7,005 bases of DNA from Bacteroidota bacterium (GTDB taxonomy: Bacteria > Bacteroidota > Bacteroidia > Bacteroidales > JAAYUG01): the NCBI GenBank assembly GCA_021812865.1, contig JAKAMP010000145.1, forward strand, positions 1 through 7,005. Reading direction: 5' to 3'. Below, piece after piece: positions 1 to 6,630 of this stretch. A model generated the notes under the pieces. The model was given only the letters and a program-made list of their open reading frames with translations. It was not told the DNA's origin and searched no databases. A program made the translations under genes and the position numbers. How positions within the stretch are numbered: position 1 is the first letter of the stretch; every line of letters begins with the position of its first letter.

Positions 1-1
1 T

Positions 2-1441
2 GTTTCCTGCTCGAAGCAGAATGTTTCGGAATCCGGTAAGGCTTCCACCACCACAGGCTGGGATTACAATAATCCAGAGAATGGAGGATACGAAGTGGTA
101 CAAAAGTATGAGCCACAAACAGGTCCCGGTCTTGTTTTCATTGAAGGTGGTTCATTTACTATGGGCCGGGTTGAACAGGACGTGATGTATGACTGGAACA
201 ACGTTCCGAGAAGGGTTACCGTTTCCTCGTTCTATATGGACGAAACGGAAGTTCGAAATGTGGATTACAGGGAGTATCTCAACTGGATAAGAAGGGTATT
301 TGCCAACTATCCTGAAGTTTACAAAAACGCTCTTCCCGACACACTGGTATGGAGAAGACCCCTGGCCTACAACGAACCTTATGTACAGTATTATTTCCGC
401 CACCCTGCCTATAATGAATATCCCGTTGTGGGTGTGAACTGGCTGCAGGCAAACGACTATTGCTCGTGGAGAACGGACCGGGTGAATGAAAGGCTTTTGA
501 TCGACAAAGGCATTCTGCAATGGAATCCCAACCAGTTGGATAATGACAATTTCAATACCGATGCATACCTCGCCGGTCAGTACGAAGGTCTGGTTGGAAA
601 GAATCTTCCCTCCCTTGACCCCAATGCTGAAGAAAGAAAAGTACGTCTGGAAGACGGTATCCTGCTTCCCAAGTATAGACTCCCAACCGAAGCTGAATGG
701 GAATTTGCCGCTTTTGGCCTCATTGGAAATACCTATGACGAACGGATATATGAACGCAGAATCTATCCCTGGAACGGTCATAACGTAAGAAATGATCAGA
801 AAAAAGTTAGGGGTGAAATGCTCGCTAATTTTGTCCGCGGTCGTGGCGATATGATGGGTACTGCTGGCCGACTGAATGATAATGCTGATATTACGGCTCC
901 GGTGAAATCATACTGGCCTAACGATTATGGTCTGTATTGCATGGCAGGAAATGTGAACGAATGGGTACTCGATGTATACCGTCCTCTTTCATTCGAAGAT
1001 GTTCAGGAATTCCGTCCCTTCAGAGGCAATGTTTTTGAAGAACTGGTAAGGGATGAAGAAGGCAATGTTGCAGCAAAGGACAGCCTGGGTCATTTGCGGT
1101 GGAAAGAGGTAGACCCGAATAATGCTGCCGGTCGCACGAACTATACCAAGGCCAACTACATTAACTATCTCGATGGCGACAAAATGTCAAGCACCTCCTT
1201 CAACCAGGAAGATGCCGATGACAAGCCAGGTTCAGGCCGAATGTACTCCCGCGACGCGGACGATCCATTCAAAGCTTCGCTTGTTGGCGACGATGTGAGG
1301 GTTTATAAAGGAGGGTCATGGCGTGACAGAGCATACTGGCTCAGCCCTGGTACCCGCAGGTTCCTCAAAGAAACACAAAGCGCCGACGATCTTGGATTCC
1401 GCTGTGCAATGACCCGCGTTGGCAGTCCTACAGGAAACTAA
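2..1441 (+). CDS. gldJ: GldJ-like gliding motility / type IX secretion lipoprotein (5' end missing)
   Basis: Gliding-motility lipoprotein with a formylglycine-generating-enzyme (SUMF1) fold. In flavobacteria GldJ is needed for gliding and type IX secretion and stabilises GldK; that is family knowledge. The reading frame is open from base 2, so the GTG at 95 is not the start. The first visible residues are V-S-C-S-K-Q-N, whose Cys (bases 8-10) fits a lipobox. The linker then leads into the domain beginning GPGLVFIEGGSFTMGR. Counting from the GTG codon, fold motifs are RLPTEAEWEF (195-204), GNVNEW (285-290), YKGGSW (404-409) and GFRCAM (434-439). From the putative lipidated Cys the mature protein is about 477 residues. 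The paired catalytic cysteines of true formylglycine-generating enzymes are absent, so a structural role is likely. GldK is a paralogue, but the Y-D-W-N-N segment and the murF neighbour favour GldJ. Confidence 0.88.
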   Translation, partial: VSCSKQNVSESGKASTTTGWDYNNPENGGYEVVQKYEPQTGPGLVFIEGGSFTMGRVEQDVMYDWNNVPRRVTVSSFYMDETEVRNVDYREYLNWIRRVFANYPEVYKNALPDTLVWRRPLAYNEPYVQYYFRHPAYNEYPVVGVNWLQANDYCSWRTDRVNERLLIDKGILQWNPNQLDNDNFNTDAYLAGQYEGLVGKNLPSLDPNAEERKVRLEDGILLPKYRLPTEAEWEFAAFGLIGNTYDERIYERRIYPWNGHNVRNDQKKVRGEMLANFVRGRGDMMGTAGRLNDNADITAPVKSYWPNDYGLYCMAGNVNEWVLDVYRPLSFEDVQEFRPFRGNVFEELVRDEEGNVAAKDSLGHLRWKEVDPNNAAGRTNYTKANYINYLDGDKMSSTSFNQEDADDKPGSGRMYSRDADDPFKASLVGDDVRVYKGGSWRDRAYWLSPGTRRFLKETQSADDLGFRCAMTRVGSPTGN

Positions 1442-1459
1442 ATGGTACAACACCATATC

Positions 1460-1492
1460 AAAACCTCATTAGCAATAATGAGGTTTTTTTAT
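1460..1492 (+). terminator. Intrinsic terminator after gldJ
   Basis: An 11-bp perfect stem pairs 1460-1470 (AAAACCTCATT) with 1477-1487 (AATGAGGTTTT), around a 6-nt loop. The T-run 1484-1490 forms the end of the stem and the tail. It lies 18 bases after the gldJ stop and ends about 12 bases before the murF start codon. It should stop gldJ transcripts or meter read-through into murF. Confidence 0.8.
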
Positions 1493-1503
1493 TCCTTGAT
1501 TAT

Positions 1504-2823
1504 ATGAATGTTACTGATTTTTATCCCATTTTCCTTCAGTCCTCCAAAATAGTTACCGACTCCAGGAATGTTATACCCGGTTCCATCTTTGCCGGAATCA
1601 GGGGAGAACAGTTTAACGGCAATTCCTTTGTAAAACAGGCATTTGAAAAGGGTGCAGGTTATGCCCTGATCGATGACCCTGATTTTGCCATCGACAGCAG
1701 GTGCATTCTCGTTCCGGATACCCTGAAATTTCTTCAGGACCTGGCCCGCTATCACCGCCGTAAATTTAATATCCCAGTTCTCGCCATAACAGGTACAAAT
1801 GGAAAAACTACCACAAAGGAACTGATAGCCAGAGTGCTGTCCTCGTCATTCAAAGTACATTATACACAAGGAAACCTGAATAACCATATTGGTGTTCCCC
1901 TCACCCTTCTGGCTATGCCTGTCGGCACCGAAATGGCAGTGATCGAGATGGGCGCCAACCACCCCGGCGAAATCGATTTTCTCTGCAGGATCGCTGAACC
2001 CACCCATGGACTGATTACCAATGTAGGTAAAGCTCATCTCGAAGGCTTCGGCTCATTTGAAGGTGTAGTTCAGACCAAAACAGAACTCTACCGCTACCTT
2101 GACAATAGGGGCGGTACGGTCTTCATCAACTCAGGGCAGGAACCTCTTGTTCAGCAGGCTGGTACGTTGAAGTGCGAAAAGATAAGTTACGGGCAGAATG
2201 AGACCGATTTCTACAGGTCGGGAAATATCAAATCAAACCCCATGCTATCTTTGCAACTTTTGCCAGCCCTGCATACCACTCAACCGGAATGGCAGAACCT
2301 GCATACTCAGCTAATAGGCAATTATAATGCTGATAATGTCCTTGCAGCCGCCTGCATAGGATGGTATTTTGGTATCGACAGCAGACTGATCAGGGAAAGC
2401 CTTGAAAGTTATACTCCTCAGAATAACCGGTCCCAACTCAGAAAAACCCATGCACATACGCTTATTCTGGATTATTACAATGCCAATCCAACCAGTATGA
2501 AAGTTGCCATCGAGAATTTTATTCAGATGGAAGCCGGGAGTAAAGTATTGATACTAGGCGACATGTTTGAATTGGGAAGTTATACGGAAGCCGAACATCG
2601 TTCCATAGTGGAACTCCTCCTTGAATGGAAGCTGAAACCGGTTTTTCTTATCGGGCCCGAATTCTGCAAAGCAGCAGGAAGTGCCCCTTCATTCACTTGC
2701 TTTGAAAAAACTGAAGATTTCACAACCTACCTGATGGAACACCCGGTACCTCCTTCGACCATTCTCATCAAAGGTTCCAGGGGAATGAAACTGGAAAAAG
2801 TGGTTGATGCTTTCACTGCGTGA
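1504..2823 (+). CDS. murF: UDP-N-acetylmuramoyl-tripeptide--D-alanyl-D-alanine ligase
   Basis: Cytoplasmic Mur ligase that adds D-Ala-D-Ala to UDP-MurNAc-tripeptide using ATP, the last cytoplasmic amino-acid addition in peptidoglycan precursor synthesis. At 439 residues it is close to normal MurF length. Visible features in order: N-terminal UDP-substrate domain with TDSR and GSIFAGIRGEQFNG (18-39); ATP P-loop TGTNGKTTTKE (96-106); NLNNHIGVPLT (124-134); EMGANHPGEI (148-157); TNVGKAHLEGFGS (172-184); NYNADNVLAA (273-282); C-terminal domain with DYYNANPTSM (323-332), LGDMFELG (351-358) and KGSRGMKLE (423-431). The NHIGVP and DYYNANPTSM motifs separate MurF from MurC, MurD and MurE. The ATG at 1504 is chosen because the N-terminal domain begins at once; no Shine-Dalgarno sequence is visible. 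It follows gldJ in the same direction across a terminator, and its own promoter is not obvious. Confidence 0.97.
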   Translation: MNVTDFYPIFLQSSKIVTDSRNVIPGSIFAGIRGEQFNGNSFVKQAFEKGAGYALIDDPDFAIDSRCILVPDTLKFLQDLARYHRRKFNIPVLAITGTNGKTTTKELIARVLSSSFKVHYTQGNLNNHIGVPLTLLAMPVGTEMAVIEMGANHPGEIDFLCRIAEPTHGLITNVGKAHLEGFGSFEGVVQTKTELYRYLDNRGGTVFINSGQEPLVQQAGTLKCEKISYGQNETDFYRSGNIKSNPMLSLQLLPALHTTQPEWQNLHTQLIGNYNADNVLAAACIGWYFGIDSRLIRESLESYTPQNNRSQLRKTHAHTLILDYYNANPTSMKVAIENFIQMEAGSKVLILGDMFELGSYTEAEHRSIVELLLEWKLKPVFLIGPEFCKAAGSAPSFTCFEKTEDFTTYLMEHPVPPSTILIKGSRGMKLEKVVDAFTA

Positions 2824-2880
2824 CCTGTATTTATCCAAAGCCTTTCACTTTGACTGGTACAGGTTGTGATGATCATTTTT
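2823..2880 (+). terminator. Weak candidate terminator after murF
   Basis: An imperfect hairpin starts at the murF stop codon: ACCTGTA (2823-2829) pairs with TACAGGT (2858-2864), with an inner CAAAG (2836-2840) / CTTTG (2848-2852) helix. Five T bases come 12 nt later (2876-2880), preceded by the palindrome ATGATCAT. The distance from stem to T-run is too long for a textbook intrinsic terminator. Its placement at the end of murF is the main support. Confidence 0.25.
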
Positions 2881-2930
2881 CCCTGCGACGGATTATTAGT
2901 TTGAATCAGAAGCCTCTGTAAAATCATGCC

Positions 2931-2960
2931 ATAAAAAAAGCCTTCACGGTGGAAGGCTTT
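2931..2960 (-). terminator. Intrinsic terminator of the MerR-Nif3-zinc ribbon cluster
   Basis: A 9-bp stem pairs AAAGCCTTC (2937-2945) with GAAGGCTTT (2952-2960) around a 6-nt loop. On the minus strand it is followed by a run of T bases (complement of the A-run 2933-2939). It begins about 20 bases after the stop codon of the zinc-ribbon gene. On the plus strand there is no T-run, so it mainly serves the minus-strand unit. Confidence 0.8.
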
Positions 2961-2979
2961 CATACCATATATAATAAGA

Positions 2980-3744
2980 TTAATTCGTCCCTATTTCAGA
3001 GTCAACGAGAATGCGGCCGCAATACTCGCAGACAATAATTTTCTTTCTTGATTTGATGTCGAGCTGGCGCTGAGGTGGAATTTTATTGAAACATCCGCCG
3101 CAGGCATCGCGTTCAACCGTTACCACTGCCAATCCATTCCGGGCATTCCCGCGGATTCTCTTATATGCCGTAACCAATCTCGGCTCTATAATGGTTTCCA
3201 AGTCTTTCGACTTATTGAGAAGGTTGTCTTCTTCCTTTTGGGTTTCCATCGAAATTTCCTCAAGCTCGCTTTTCTTGTTCGACAAATCCGTCTGCCTTTC
3301 TTCGAGCTGTGTTTTCGATTGATCGATCTGTTCCTTCTTCACACTGATCTGGACATTGAATTCGCGGATTCTCTTTTCGCACAATTCAATTTCAAGAGTC
3401 TGAAATTCAATTTCTTTGGAAATAGAATCGTATTCTCTGTTGTTGCGAACATTATTCTGCTGTTCCTGATACTTTTTGATCAGCTGTTGTGCGTTGGCAA
3501 TTTCTGTTTTCTTATTGGCAACAACCGTATCAAGACTTTTGGTTTCTTCTTCAAGATTCTGTATCCGTGTTTCCAGTCCAACAATCTCGTCTTCAAGGTC
3601 CTGCACCTCCAGGGGAAGCTCGCCCCTGAGTATCTTGATCTTGTCAATCTCAGAATCAACTTTCTGCAGTTCAAACAATGCCCTGAGTTTCTCTTCGATA
3701 GAGATTTCAGTCTGTTCAGCAGCTTTTATTTTGTCCGTTGCCAT
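2980..3744 (-). CDS. COG1579-type coiled-coil C4 zinc ribbon protein
   Basis: Probable cytoplasmic protein with a long N-terminal coiled coil and a C-terminal zinc ribbon (254 residues). Residues about 15-190 are rich in Glu, Lys, Gln and Leu with heptad-like spacing and no membrane segment. The zinc ribbon has CGGC (Cys215, Cys218) and CEYC (Cys239, Cys242), a complete four-cysteine set around the IPPQRQLDIKSRKKIIV stretch. This matches the COG1579 family, whose better-studied members are Helicobacter HP0958/FlgZ (flagellum) and Chlamydia CdsZ (type III secretion). Its role in Bacteroidota is not established to my knowledge. It starts 3 bases after the Nif3-type gene stops, so the two are probably co-transcribed and perhaps translationally coupled. 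The family call is solid; the biological function is open. Confidence 0.9.
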   Translation of the reverse strand: MATDKIKAAEQTEISIEEKLRALFELQKVDSEIDKIKILRGELPLEVQDLEDEIVGLETRIQNLEEETKSLDTVVANKKTEIANAQQLIKKYQEQQNNVRNNREYDSISKEIEFQTLEIELCEKRIREFNVQISVKKEQIDQSKTQLEERQTDLSNKKSELEEISMETQKEEDNLLNKSKDLETIIEPRLVTAYKRIRGNARNGLAVVTVERDACGGCFNKIPPQRQLDIKSRKKIIVCEYCGRILVDSEIGTN

Positions 3745-3747
3745 ATG

Positions 3748-4842
3748 CTAAAAATAGTTAACAGGATTAATACCCGACTCCGAAAAATGAATCGCAAAGT
3801 TAGGGAATTTTTTAATAAGAACATTATGAAAAATTTCAAGCACAAATTGTTCTGTTTCAAAATGCCCGGCATCGATAAGCAACAAATTGCCATCACCCTC
3901 ATAAAACTGGTGGTATTTCAGGTCGGCAGTGACCAGCGCATCTGCCCTGGCTCGCTTTGCCACCGGGATAAGGAAGCTTCCGCTGCCCCCACAAACTGCC
4001 ACCTTCTTTATTTTTCTACCGGTAAGCTTGCTATGGCGCAACATATTTACTGACAAGGTAGATTTAATAGATGAAAGGAAATCCGTTTCGCTCGCCTCAT
4101 GGGCAAGTTCGCCAATCATTCCCGTTCCTGTCTGTGCCCACTTATTTTCAAGTGGATAGATGTCGTAAACAACCTCTTCGTATGGATGCGATGAAAGCAA
4201 GGCATGTATTACCCTTCCCTGTAAATGCGAAGGTAACACGGTTTCTATTCTCACTTCGGGCTCCAGGTGCAGTTCATTTTTCTTCCCCACAAAGGGATTG
4301 GCGCTTCCTGAAGCCCTGAAGGTTCCTGTTCCTTCCTGGTAAAAGCTGCACATATCATATTGACCGATATGACCTGCGCCAGCTTCAAAAATGGCTGAGC
4401 GTACAGCCTCCGCATGAGCAACCGGAACGAACGTCACAAGTTTCTGCAACTTGCTGGCAACGGGATCAAGGATCGCCTGGTTAAGTAGGTGAAGTTTGTC
4501 CGCAAGAATGGCATTTGTGCCGGTGTGAAGGTTGTCAAAGTTCGTGTGCATGGAATACAGGGCAAGGTTATGCGATATCGCCTTGATTACCAGCCTCTCG
4601 ATCATCCCTGCACCGGTGAGTTTTTTTAGTCCATGAAAAACCAATGGATGATGAGAAATAACCAGGTTTAAACCCTTATTAATCGCCTCATCCAGCACTT
4701 CGTCAGTGATATCGAGACACAACAGGGTTCCGGTTATTTCCATTTCACTGTTCCCGGTAAGCAGGCCACTGTTATCGTACGATTCCTGCAGCTCAAGCGG
4801 GAAAAGAGCTTCCAGATGGCTAACAATCTCCTTAAGCTTCAT
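3748..4842 (-). CDS. Nif3-like dinuclear metal-centre protein (YbgI/YqfO family)
   Basis: Nif3/YbgI-family protein, often annotated as 'GTP cyclohydrolase 1 type 2 homolog', a label that should not be read as a proven activity. Family members form toroidal hexamers with two metal ions per subunit. Expected metal ligands are all visible: His64-His65 in ISHHP, Asp103 in HTNFDN, and His327 plus Glu331 in GHFETE, with the same four-residue spacing as the last pair in E. coli YbgI. At 364 residues it is the long YqfO form, with a PII/CutA-like insert at about 131-233 (marked by SSHPYEEVVYDIYPLEN) between the two Nif3 halves. GGSGSF (285-290) is the conserved loop of the second half. It begins 11 bases after the MerR gene stops and ends 3 bases before the zinc-ribbon gene, so it lies inside a tight minus-strand unit. 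True substrate unknown. Confidence 0.93.
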   Translation of the reverse strand: MKLKEIVSHLEALFPLELQESYDNSGLLTGNSEMEITGTLLCLDITDEVLDEAINKGLNLVISHHPLVFHGLKKLTGAGMIERLVIKAISHNLALYSMHTNFDNLHTGTNAILADKLHLLNQAILDPVASKLQKLVTFVPVAHAEAVRSAIFEAGAGHIGQYDMCSFYQEGTGTFRASGSANPFVGKKNELHLEPEVRIETVLPSHLQGRVIHALLSSHPYEEVVYDIYPLENKWAQTGTGMIGELAHEASETDFLSSIKSTLSVNMLRHSKLTGRKIKKVAVCGGSGSFLIPVAKRARADALVTADLKYHQFYEGDGNLLLIDAGHFETEQFVLEIFHNVLIKKFPNFAIHFSESGINPVNYF

Positions 4843-4853
4843 GAACTCAATGT

Positions 4854-5189
4854 CTATAATTCTTCTTTGATTTCGAGCAGCACCTCCCGGATATCTTTCA
4901 GGGTCTTGATGATCTCAAAATTGTTCTGAGCTTCTTCTTTGCTTGCCTGAAGCTTCTTCTGTGCTCCCTTCAGGGTCATACCCCGCTCCTTAACCAGGTT
5001 ATATATCAGGTGGAAATTATCTATGTCCTGCTTGGTAAAGAAACGCGTGCCCTTTTTATTCTTCCGTGGCTGAATAATGGGAAATTCTTTCTCCCAGTAT
5101 CGGATCAGCGATGGATTGACATTGAACATTTCAGCTACTTCACTGATGGTGTAATAAAGTTTTTCAACTTTCGATTCTTTGTAAGGCAT
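4854..5189 (-). CDS. MerR-family transcriptional regulator
   Basis: Small DNA-binding regulator of 111 residues. The N-terminal MerR helix-turn-helix and wing are clear: YYTISEVAEMFNVNPSLIRYWEKEF (12-36; key residues Ser16, Val18-Ala19, Asn23, Arg30-Tyr31-Trp32, Phe36), then the wing KNKKGTRFFTKQDI (43-56) and LVKERGMTLKGAQKKL (65-80). The tail (81-111) is a charged helix suited to dimerisation. There are no cysteine clusters of metal-sensing MerR proteins and no effector domain, so no ligand can be assigned. The frame stays open to an ATG at 5249, which would add 20 residues. I prefer the ATG at 5189 because MPYKE.. fits my recollection of related Bacteroidota proteins, the added residues look unstructured, and a promoter-like element places the transcript start near 5245. 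First gene of the MerR-Nif3-zinc ribbon unit. Confidence 0.9.
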   Translation of the reverse strand: MPYKESKVEKLYYTISEVAEMFNVNPSLIRYWEKEFPIIQPRKNKKGTRFFTKQDIDNFHLIYNLVKERGMTLKGAQKKLQASKEEAQNNFEIIKTLKDIREVLLEIKEEL

Positions 5190-5251
5190 GGTTTCCGGTT
5201 TAGCAGTTGTAATCTTGCGGGTTTCTAAGTTATGAAATTCCCTTATCACTA

Positions 5252-5281
5252 CAAATATTTTATCTGTTTTCGCCCAAACAA
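5252..5281 (-). promoter_or_regulatory. Candidate Bacteroidota-type promoter for the MerR cluster
   Basis: On the minus strand, TTG (complement of 5279-5281) is followed after 19 nt by AATATTTG (complement of 5252-5259). The second element matches the phylum consensus TAnnTTTG at all but one fixed base, and the spacing is in the usual range. Transcription would start near 5245, about 55 bases before the preferred MerR start codon. Confidence 0.4.
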
Positions 5282-5502
5282 TACATGCAGACTTCCTTCC
5301 TGATTACACGAAGATGCGTGGATTCTCCAATTCAGTATAAATCTCTTCCTTCATTGCCCTGAAAGGTCGGATGGATCAGCCCGACGTGAAAGGTTTCTTT
5401 CTGGAAAGTATCGGCCGAAGAGCGAATCCGAATCGATGGACTGCTGCCCCGTAACCTTTAACATACCGTCATTGCAGCGACTGCCAGTAGGAACATACTG
5501 AA
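5282..5502. other. Gene-free stretch with nested complementarity, possible structured RNA
   Basis: No convincing protein gene lies here. The segment 5331-5502 has nested complementary arms: TTCAGTAT (5331-5338) with ATACTGAA (5495-5502); TTCCT (5346-5350) with AGGAA (5489-5493); and AAAGGTT (5389-5395) with AACCTTT (5453-5459). A local hairpin GTCGG/CCGAC (5366-5370/5381-5385) sits inside. This could be a closed, roughly 170-nt RNA on either strand, for instance a 6S-like RNA, but I do not recognise a family and see no promoter aimed at it. Chance pairing is possible. Confidence 0.25.
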
Positions 5503-5531
5503 AAAAAAGCGAGCCTCCCAAAAGAGGCTCG
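5501..5531 (-). terminator. Intrinsic terminator of the M23 peptidase gene
   Basis: An 8-bp GC-rich stem pairs CGAGCCTC (5510-5517) with GAGGCTCG (5524-5531) around a 6-nt loop. On the minus strand it is followed by eight T bases (complement of 5501-5508). It begins 36 bases after the peptidase stop codon, making the peptidase gene a likely single-gene transcript separate from the MerR cluster. Confidence 0.85.
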
Positions 5532-5567
5532 TCAGATTGTATCTTTCTTAAATACCGATTCATCGGC

Positions 5568-6539
5568 TCAGTCGAAAGTCTGGTTGGAGTTGGTTGAAAG
5601 CTGAACAATCTCCTGGTACTGGGCCGGTGTTAGATCATTAAAGAAGTAGTTCGCCGGATTAACCTTTTTATCATTATAAATCACCTCATAGTGGAGATGC
5701 GGCGCAGTGGAACGCCCAGTATCACCAACATAGCCAATGACATCTCCTCTTTTCACCTTCTGACCAACATGCACATTAAATCCACTCATGTGGGCATACC
5801 GCGTTTTATACCCGAATCCATGATCGATCACAACCTCTTTTCCATAGCCGTTCATGTTATATTCAACATCTTCAACCACACCATCGCCGGTGGCATATAT
5901 ATCCGTTCCTGTAGGTGCAGTAAAATCAAATCCTTCATGGAACATAAGCACCTTGTAAATGGGATGGATACGCATGCCAAACCCTGAAGCAGTGCGGGTG
6001 AGATCCTTGTTAGAAATAGGCTGGATGGCAGGAACGGCAGCTAAAAGTTCGCCCTTCTTCTTGGCAAGTTTAATTACCTCATCGTACGATTTGGACTGAA
6101 TGTAAGCCTGCTTAGTAATTTTATCAAGTTTTTCGGAGGTTTCAATCACCAAGTTTGAAAACTGGTAACCCTCAAAATTGGCATAACGGTTGGCGCCGCC
6201 AAAACCTGCTTCCCGAATGGATTTTGGAATCGGGGCAGCCTCAAAAATGGTCCGGTAGATGTTTTCATCCCTCTGCCGAAGATCTTCAAGCACGGATGAC
6301 ACATTGTCGAGCCTTTGGTTCAATAAACTATACTGAAGCTGCAATTGCTCATTCTCCCTCTTCAGTTTCTTCTCCTTAGGCATATCAACAAAAGAACTGG
6401 CAATGACATAGTAAAGAAAAGCTATGGCAACGCTGGCAGCAAAATAGGTAAAAAACTGAATGAGGCGGTACTTGAATGTGATGATAATCCTGTCGTAAGA
6501 GAGGGATTCGGAATTAAATCGATATTTGTGTTTTGCCAT
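5568..6539 (-). CDS. Membrane-anchored M23 (LytM-type) metallopeptidase
   Basis: Probable zinc endopeptidase acting on peptidoglycan cross-links or stems in the periplasm (323 residues). The N-terminus is basic and cytoplasmic (1-28), followed by one membrane segment at about 29-49 (FFTYFAASVAIAFLYYVIA). A coiled coil follows at about 54-92, then a linker, and the M23 domain covers about 180-298. Zinc and catalytic residues are complete: His201 and Asp205 in HEGFD, His250 in YAHMSG, and His281/His283 in HLHYE. A complete set argues for an active enzyme rather than a degenerate LytM activator such as EnvC or NlpD. AAAGGG lies 6-7 bases before the ATG at 6539, an unusually good ribosome-binding site for this window. 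It is divergent from alaS and downstream of a strong promoter match. Exact cleavage site and partners cannot be read from sequence. Confidence 0.93.
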   Translation of the reverse strand: MAKHKYRFNSESLSYDRIIITFKYRLIQFFTYFAASVAIAFLYYVIASSFVDMPKEKKLKRENEQLQLQYSLLNQRLDNVSSVLEDLRQRDENIYRTIFEAAPIPKSIREAGFGGANRYANFEGYQFSNLVIETSEKLDKITKQAYIQSKSYDEVIKLAKKKGELLAAVPAIQPISNKDLTRTASGFGMRIHPIYKVLMFHEGFDFTAPTGTDIYATGDGVVEDVEYNMNGYGKEVVIDHGFGYKTRYAHMSGFNVHVGQKVKRGDVIGYVGDTGRSTAPHLHYEVIYNDKKVNPANYFFNDLTPAQYQEIVQLSTNSNQTFD

Positions 6540-6599
6540 AAGATCCCTTTAAAGTTGGTCCTTAAGTTTGCAAATGAAATAATAAACCTTGTCAAAAAG

Positions 6600-6630
6600 C
6601 AAATCTAAGGGAAATAAATTAATTTTACAA
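6600..6630 (-). promoter_or_regulatory. Bacteroidota-type promoter for the M23 peptidase gene
   Basis: On the minus strand, TTG (complement of 6628-6630) is followed after 20 nt by TAGATTTG (complement of 6600-6607), an exact match to the phylum consensus TAnnTTTG with standard spacing. The start of transcription would be near 6593, giving a leader of about 50 bases before the peptidase start codon. Confidence 0.7.

Noticed and set aside
152..781. 209-codon minus-strand open frame inside gldJ
   Set aside because: Fully opposite a confidently identified gene; no recognisable domain, and its composition is that of an antisense shadow.
3238..4053. 271-codon plus-strand open frame, rich in Phe and Leu
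   Set aside because: It lies opposite the zinc-ribbon and Nif3-type genes, spans their junction, has the composition of an antisense shadow of coiled-coil coding DNA, and matches no family I know.
5371..5454. 27-codon plus-strand ORF beginning M-D-Q-P-D-V-K-G
   Set aside because: It looks protein-like at a glance, but it has no ribosome-binding site, no promoter and no known match, and it lies within the possible structured RNA.
5380..5500. Possible cobalamin riboswitch on the plus strand (GAATCCG and GCTGCCCCGTAAC resemble parts of its core)
   Set aside because: The conserved B12-box near the 3' end is missing, and the only gene downstream on that strand is far away across an oppositely oriented gene.
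5351..5608. 85-codon minus-strand frame after the peptidase gene
   Set aside because: It starts inside the peptidase gene in another frame and reads straight through the GC-rich intrinsic terminator, so it is unlikely to be a gene.
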